Source: CAZDDY01 sp964504455 (GTDB lineage Bacteria > Patescibacteriota > Minisyncoccia > Phycocordibacterales > UBA9973). From it: a stretch of DNA of 14,085 bases. The translations under genes and the position numbers were made by a program. The DNA lies in NCBI GenBank assembly GCA_964504455.1, contig CAZDDY010000012.1, positions 1 to 14,085 on the forward strand. The letters are read 5' to 3'. The notes below the pieces were generated by a model. It was not told the origin of the DNA. It searched no databases and saw only the letters and a program-made list of their open reading frames with translations. Below, in pieces: positions 12,060-14,085 of this stretch. Position 1 is the stretch's first letter. Every line of letters starts with the position of its first letter.

Positions 12060-12530
12060 CTATTGTGCAATGACTGTATATGAAGCAGTCTGGGCGTTGC
12101 CATCTCCTTTCACGTCCTCTTCGTTGAAGGTAATTGTCACGGTACCTGTTGGATTGCTCACAGGAGTAAGTGTCGTTGTATATGTAACTGGTGAAGTTGT
12201 CATCCAGTCATCTGTCGTTGTAAGCGCTGATGAGCCAACAAGCGCAATAGGGCCATTGACATCAGAGAGGCTTATGAAGCCAGCTTGGGCTTCAAAAACT
12301 GTCCAACGACAATCAGGTGCATTTGTATTGTCTACGATCACTTTTACTTCAAGAGGAAATGAGACTGTAGTGTTTGGAAGTGGAGAAACGACTGAAAGTG
12401 CGCAATGCATTTCATTTAAAACGACCTGATTATTATCAGAAACAACAGGTGCCTGTGTTTGATTTTTCTTAAAAATCACAACTCCAACAATAATAATTAT
12501 GAGTATGAGGAATATAAATGCTTTTTTCAT
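12060..12530 (-). CDS. Membrane-anchored Gmad2-like immunoglobulin-fold protein
   Basis: The protein has 156 residues. A signal-anchor helix (about 4-20) follows MKKA, then a short Gln/Asn-rich spacer and one beta-sandwich domain (about 44-154) with features of the Gmad2 domain: SVVSPLPNTTVSFPLEVKV (46-64), RWTVFEAQAGF (75-85), SDVNG (89-93) and a DDWM element (107-110). Cys43 and Cys74 could form a disulfide outside the cell. Gmad2 domains are found in spore germination and surface proteins and are frequent in non-sporulating CPR genomes; their ligand is unknown. It heads a two-gene unit with the adenylate kinase-like gene. A TACAAT ends 8 nt before its ATG. Confidence 0.82.
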   Translation of the reverse strand: MKKAFIFLILIIIIVGVVIFKKNQTQAPVVSDNNQVVLNEMHCALSVVSPLPNTTVSFPLEVKVIVDNTNAPDCRWTVFEAQAGFISLSDVNGPIALVGSSALTTTDDWMTTSPVTYTTTLTPVSNPTGTVTITFNEEDVKGDGNAQTASYTVIAQ

Positions 12531-12538
12531 ATAGGTTC

Positions 12539-12544
12539 ATTGTA
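12539..12544 (-). promoter_or_regulatory. Candidate promoter of the Gmad2-like gene
   Basis: TACAAT (5 of 6) on the minus strand is followed by 8 nt and the ATG at 12530, again predicting a leader of 0-2 nt. It lies directly after the T-tract of the purB terminator. No good -35 is visible. Confidence 0.5.
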
Positions 12545-12550
12545 AAACAA

Positions 12551-12587
12551 CGCAAATAAAAAAGCACTTCCCTTGCGAGAAATGCTT
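12551..12587 (-). terminator. Intrinsic terminator of purB
   Basis: On the minus strand an 11-bp stem (AAGCATTTCTC / GGGAAGTGCTT, two G-U pairs) closes a GCAA tetraloop and is followed by TTTTTTATTTG. It starts about 21 nt after the purB stop. Confidence 0.9.
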
Positions 12588-12608
12588 GTCAAAAAAAACA
12601 AAATTGGA

Positions 12609-13997
12609 TCAGTATTCCCCAGCAATCATTTTTGCATTGCCAAGGTAATTGAAAACTGTCACTTGCTTCATTTCCACTCTTACATGATCAGGAACGATGA
12701 GTGAGTCAATTTTAAGCAAAATTTCTTCCTTACTTAATTTTTTACCACGGAAAAAATCTTTCATAATTTCGTAGCCATTTTCTATGTCATTCTTTTTAAG
12801 AATAAGCTGATAGGCTTCTGCCAAAATCTCAGGATGATCCTCCAGCTCTTTTTTCATACCTTCTACATTCACCGTGAGTTTCCGTAAACCAGCAATTATA
12901 TTCTCGTAAGCAATCACACTCATAGCAACTGCTTCGCCGAAATATCGCTGAATCGCCGAATCAGAGAGATGGCGTTGAAACCGGGAAATAGGTAATGTTT
13001 GCGCAAAATGATTGAAGAGTGCATTTGCAAGTCCCAGATGTGCCTCAGCATTTTCGAAATTAATTGGATTTATTTTCTGTGGCATTGTAGAAGAACCAAC
13101 CTCATCGCCATCTTTCGGCTTCTGCAGAAACACCTCCCGAGAAATATACCACCAGATATCCTGGCAAAAACCTACAAGGACAGTATTCAGCTCAACAATT
13201 GAGTGAAATATTGCTGCAAAGTCATCGTGAGGTTTGATCTGGGTTACTTCTAAACGAAATCGAAAACGTATATCACATATCGATTCAGAAGGTTTTGTAC
13301 GTTCATCAATAGTTTTTGTAAACGCCGTTAAGCCGACAATCCAGTCGTAGTGTGGATTGATAAGGTTAAAAGACGCCATAGTGCCTACTGCCCCGGCACA
13401 TTTTACGTCAAGATTATAACCATTACCGATTACTCGCCGAAGGTCATCGATTCTTCTTGTATATACAGAAATTTCTTTACCAAGTGTTGTTGGTAATGCT
13501 GGCTGACCGTGCGTTAAGGCAAGCATAACTGTTCCCCTGTTTTCATCCTGTAATTCCCAAAGTGCTTCGGATACTTGTTTAGCACACTTTAAAAGTACTT
13601 CCAGCTGATCCCGGGTTATTATAGCTCTCGCTAAATTATCGGTGTCTTCGGAAGTCAGTCCGTAGTGAACAAAAGTTCTGTAGCTTTTTGGCAATCTTTC
13701 CTTTAAGAAATATTCGACTGCCTTTACATCATGGTTTGTCTTCTTTTCTATTTCCTTGATTTCCTCTGCATTTCTCACTGAAAACTCTTTGTGTATATCT
13801 CTCAGTTTATTCTTTTCTTCATCGGGTAAGATGAAACATTTAGGCCCTTCAGATAAAAATATAAGCCACTCAATCTCAACCAGAATTCTGGCTTTGATGA
13901 GAGCAAATTCGCTTGCTGAATCTTCAAGTAGTTTTTGTACTTTCTTTGCGTATCTACCAGTCAGAGGACTAATGGATACAATTGACGGTATGTTCAT
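12609..13997 (-). CDS. purB: Adenylosuccinate lyase
   Basis: PurB catalyses two fumarate eliminations: SAICAR to AICAR in the IMP pathway and adenylosuccinate to AMP. The 462 residues resemble the E. coli-type enzyme (456 residues) along their whole length, from the N-terminal SPLTGRY (10-16) onwards. Motifs are KTNHDVKAVEYFLKE (86-100), the LTSEDTDNLA segment (114-123), THGQPALPTTLGKE (162-175) and the signature GSSTMPQKINPI (301-312) in the mobile loop with the catalytic Ser. The usual His after MP in E. coli-type PurB is Gln307 here. A modest insertion lies around 232-250. The ATG at 13997 fits the family N-terminus. A TATAAA at 14036-14031 is a possible -10, leaving a leader of about 27 nt; no Shine-Dalgarno is seen. 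The gene has its own terminator. Confidence 0.97.
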   Translation of the reverse strand: MNIPSIVSISPLTGRYAKKVQKLLEDSASEFALIKARILVEIEWLIFLSEGPKCFILPDEEKNKLRDIHKEFSVRNAEEIKEIEKKTNHDVKAVEYFLKERLPKSYRTFVHYGLTSEDTDNLARAIITRDQLEVLLKCAKQVSEALWELQDENRGTVMLALTHGQPALPTTLGKEISVYTRRIDDLRRVIGNGYNLDVKCAGAVGTMASFNLINPHYDWIVGLTAFTKTIDERTKPSESICDIRFRFRLEVTQIKPHDDFAAIFHSIVELNTVLVGFCQDIWWYISREVFLQKPKDGDEVGSSTMPQKINPINFENAEAHLGLANALFNHFAQTLPISRFQRHLSDSAIQRYFGEAVAMSVIAYENIIAGLRKLTVNVEGMKKELEDHPEILAEAYQLILKKNDIENGYEIMKDFFRGKKLSKEEILLKIDSLIVPDHVRVEMKQVTVFNYLGNAKMIAGEY

Positions 13998-14056
13998 ACT
14001 AATTTATTAAGTTGTAAGATATGTTTCGCCTTTATACTAGCAAAACTGAAAAATAA

Positions 14057-14085
14057 AGAAACACCTCCTAATAGGAGGTGTTTCT
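14057..14085 (-). terminator. Intrinsic terminator at the right edge
   Basis: A perfect 12-bp stem (AGAAACACCTCC / GGAGGTGTTTCT) with a 5-nt loop reaches the window end. On the minus strand it is followed by the T-rich run TTTATTTTTC. It probably ends a minus-strand gene beyond the window and isolates purB as its own unit; the plus-strand side is cut off. Confidence 0.85.

Noticed and set aside
12028..12429. A 133-residue plus-strand open frame
   Set aside because: It is antisense to the Gmad2-like gene, which has a signal anchor, a known domain and a promoter-like element.
13..13997. Recoding of UGA as glycine, as in some CPR lineages
   Set aside because: The comF-like, adenylate kinase-like and purB genes all end at UGA at the expected family lengths, and no gene needs an internal UGA.

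Overview
The window looks like part of a small-genome Patescibacteria/CPR bacterium, probably Parcubacteria-like. This is inferred from several traits: low GC; short intergenic gaps; a compact type IV pilus operon with a fibronectin-like protein where PilP would be expected; a stand-alone IMP cyclohydrolase in place of full-length PurH; an rplJ-rplL pair separated from rplKA and rpoBC; and many small single-helix membrane proteins. UGA is used as an ordinary stop, so this is code 11 and not the Gracilibacteria/SR1 code. No mobile element, CRISPR array, tRNA or rRNA is visible.

Layout. Positions 13-4796 (minus strand) hold a type IV pilus assembly operon in the order pilM, pilN, pilO, FN3-domain protein, pilB, with gaps of 40, 5, 1 and 1 nt. 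A 35-nt divergent promoter region separates it from a plus-strand group (4832-7958): a ComF-family phosphoribosyltransferase, an unrecognised 451-residue protein, and a cyanophycin-synthetase-like ATP-grasp ligase that overlaps it by 50 nt. This group ends at a strong terminator shared with the convergent minus-strand genes. From there to the right edge every gene is on the minus strand. Read in the direction of transcription (right to left) they are purB, a Gmad2-like surface protein, an adenylate kinase-like protein, a 57-residue membrane protein, rplJ-rplL behind an L10 leader RNA, a stand-alone IMP cyclohydrolase, a winged-helix regulator with a degenerate nucleotidyltransferase fold, and a small-channel-type membrane protein.

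Themes. (1) Pilus assembly, with ComF next door, suggests a DNA-uptake or attachment function. (2) Two purine genes, the IMP cyclohydrolase and purB, lie in the window but in separate transcription units. (3) I find no Shine-Dalgarno sequence at a working distance in front of any gene. Instead, six genes have a -10-like hexamer ending 6-8 nt before the ATG, a layout that predicts leaderless mRNAs. (4) rplJL has the best conventional promoter (TTGACC-17 nt-TATAGT), followed by an L10-binding leader and a possible attenuator. The most promising candidate for something undescribed is the unknown protein plus ATP-grasp pair at 5468-7958.

No gene-free stretch exceeds 300 nt. The longest, 11104-11283, is the rplJ leader.
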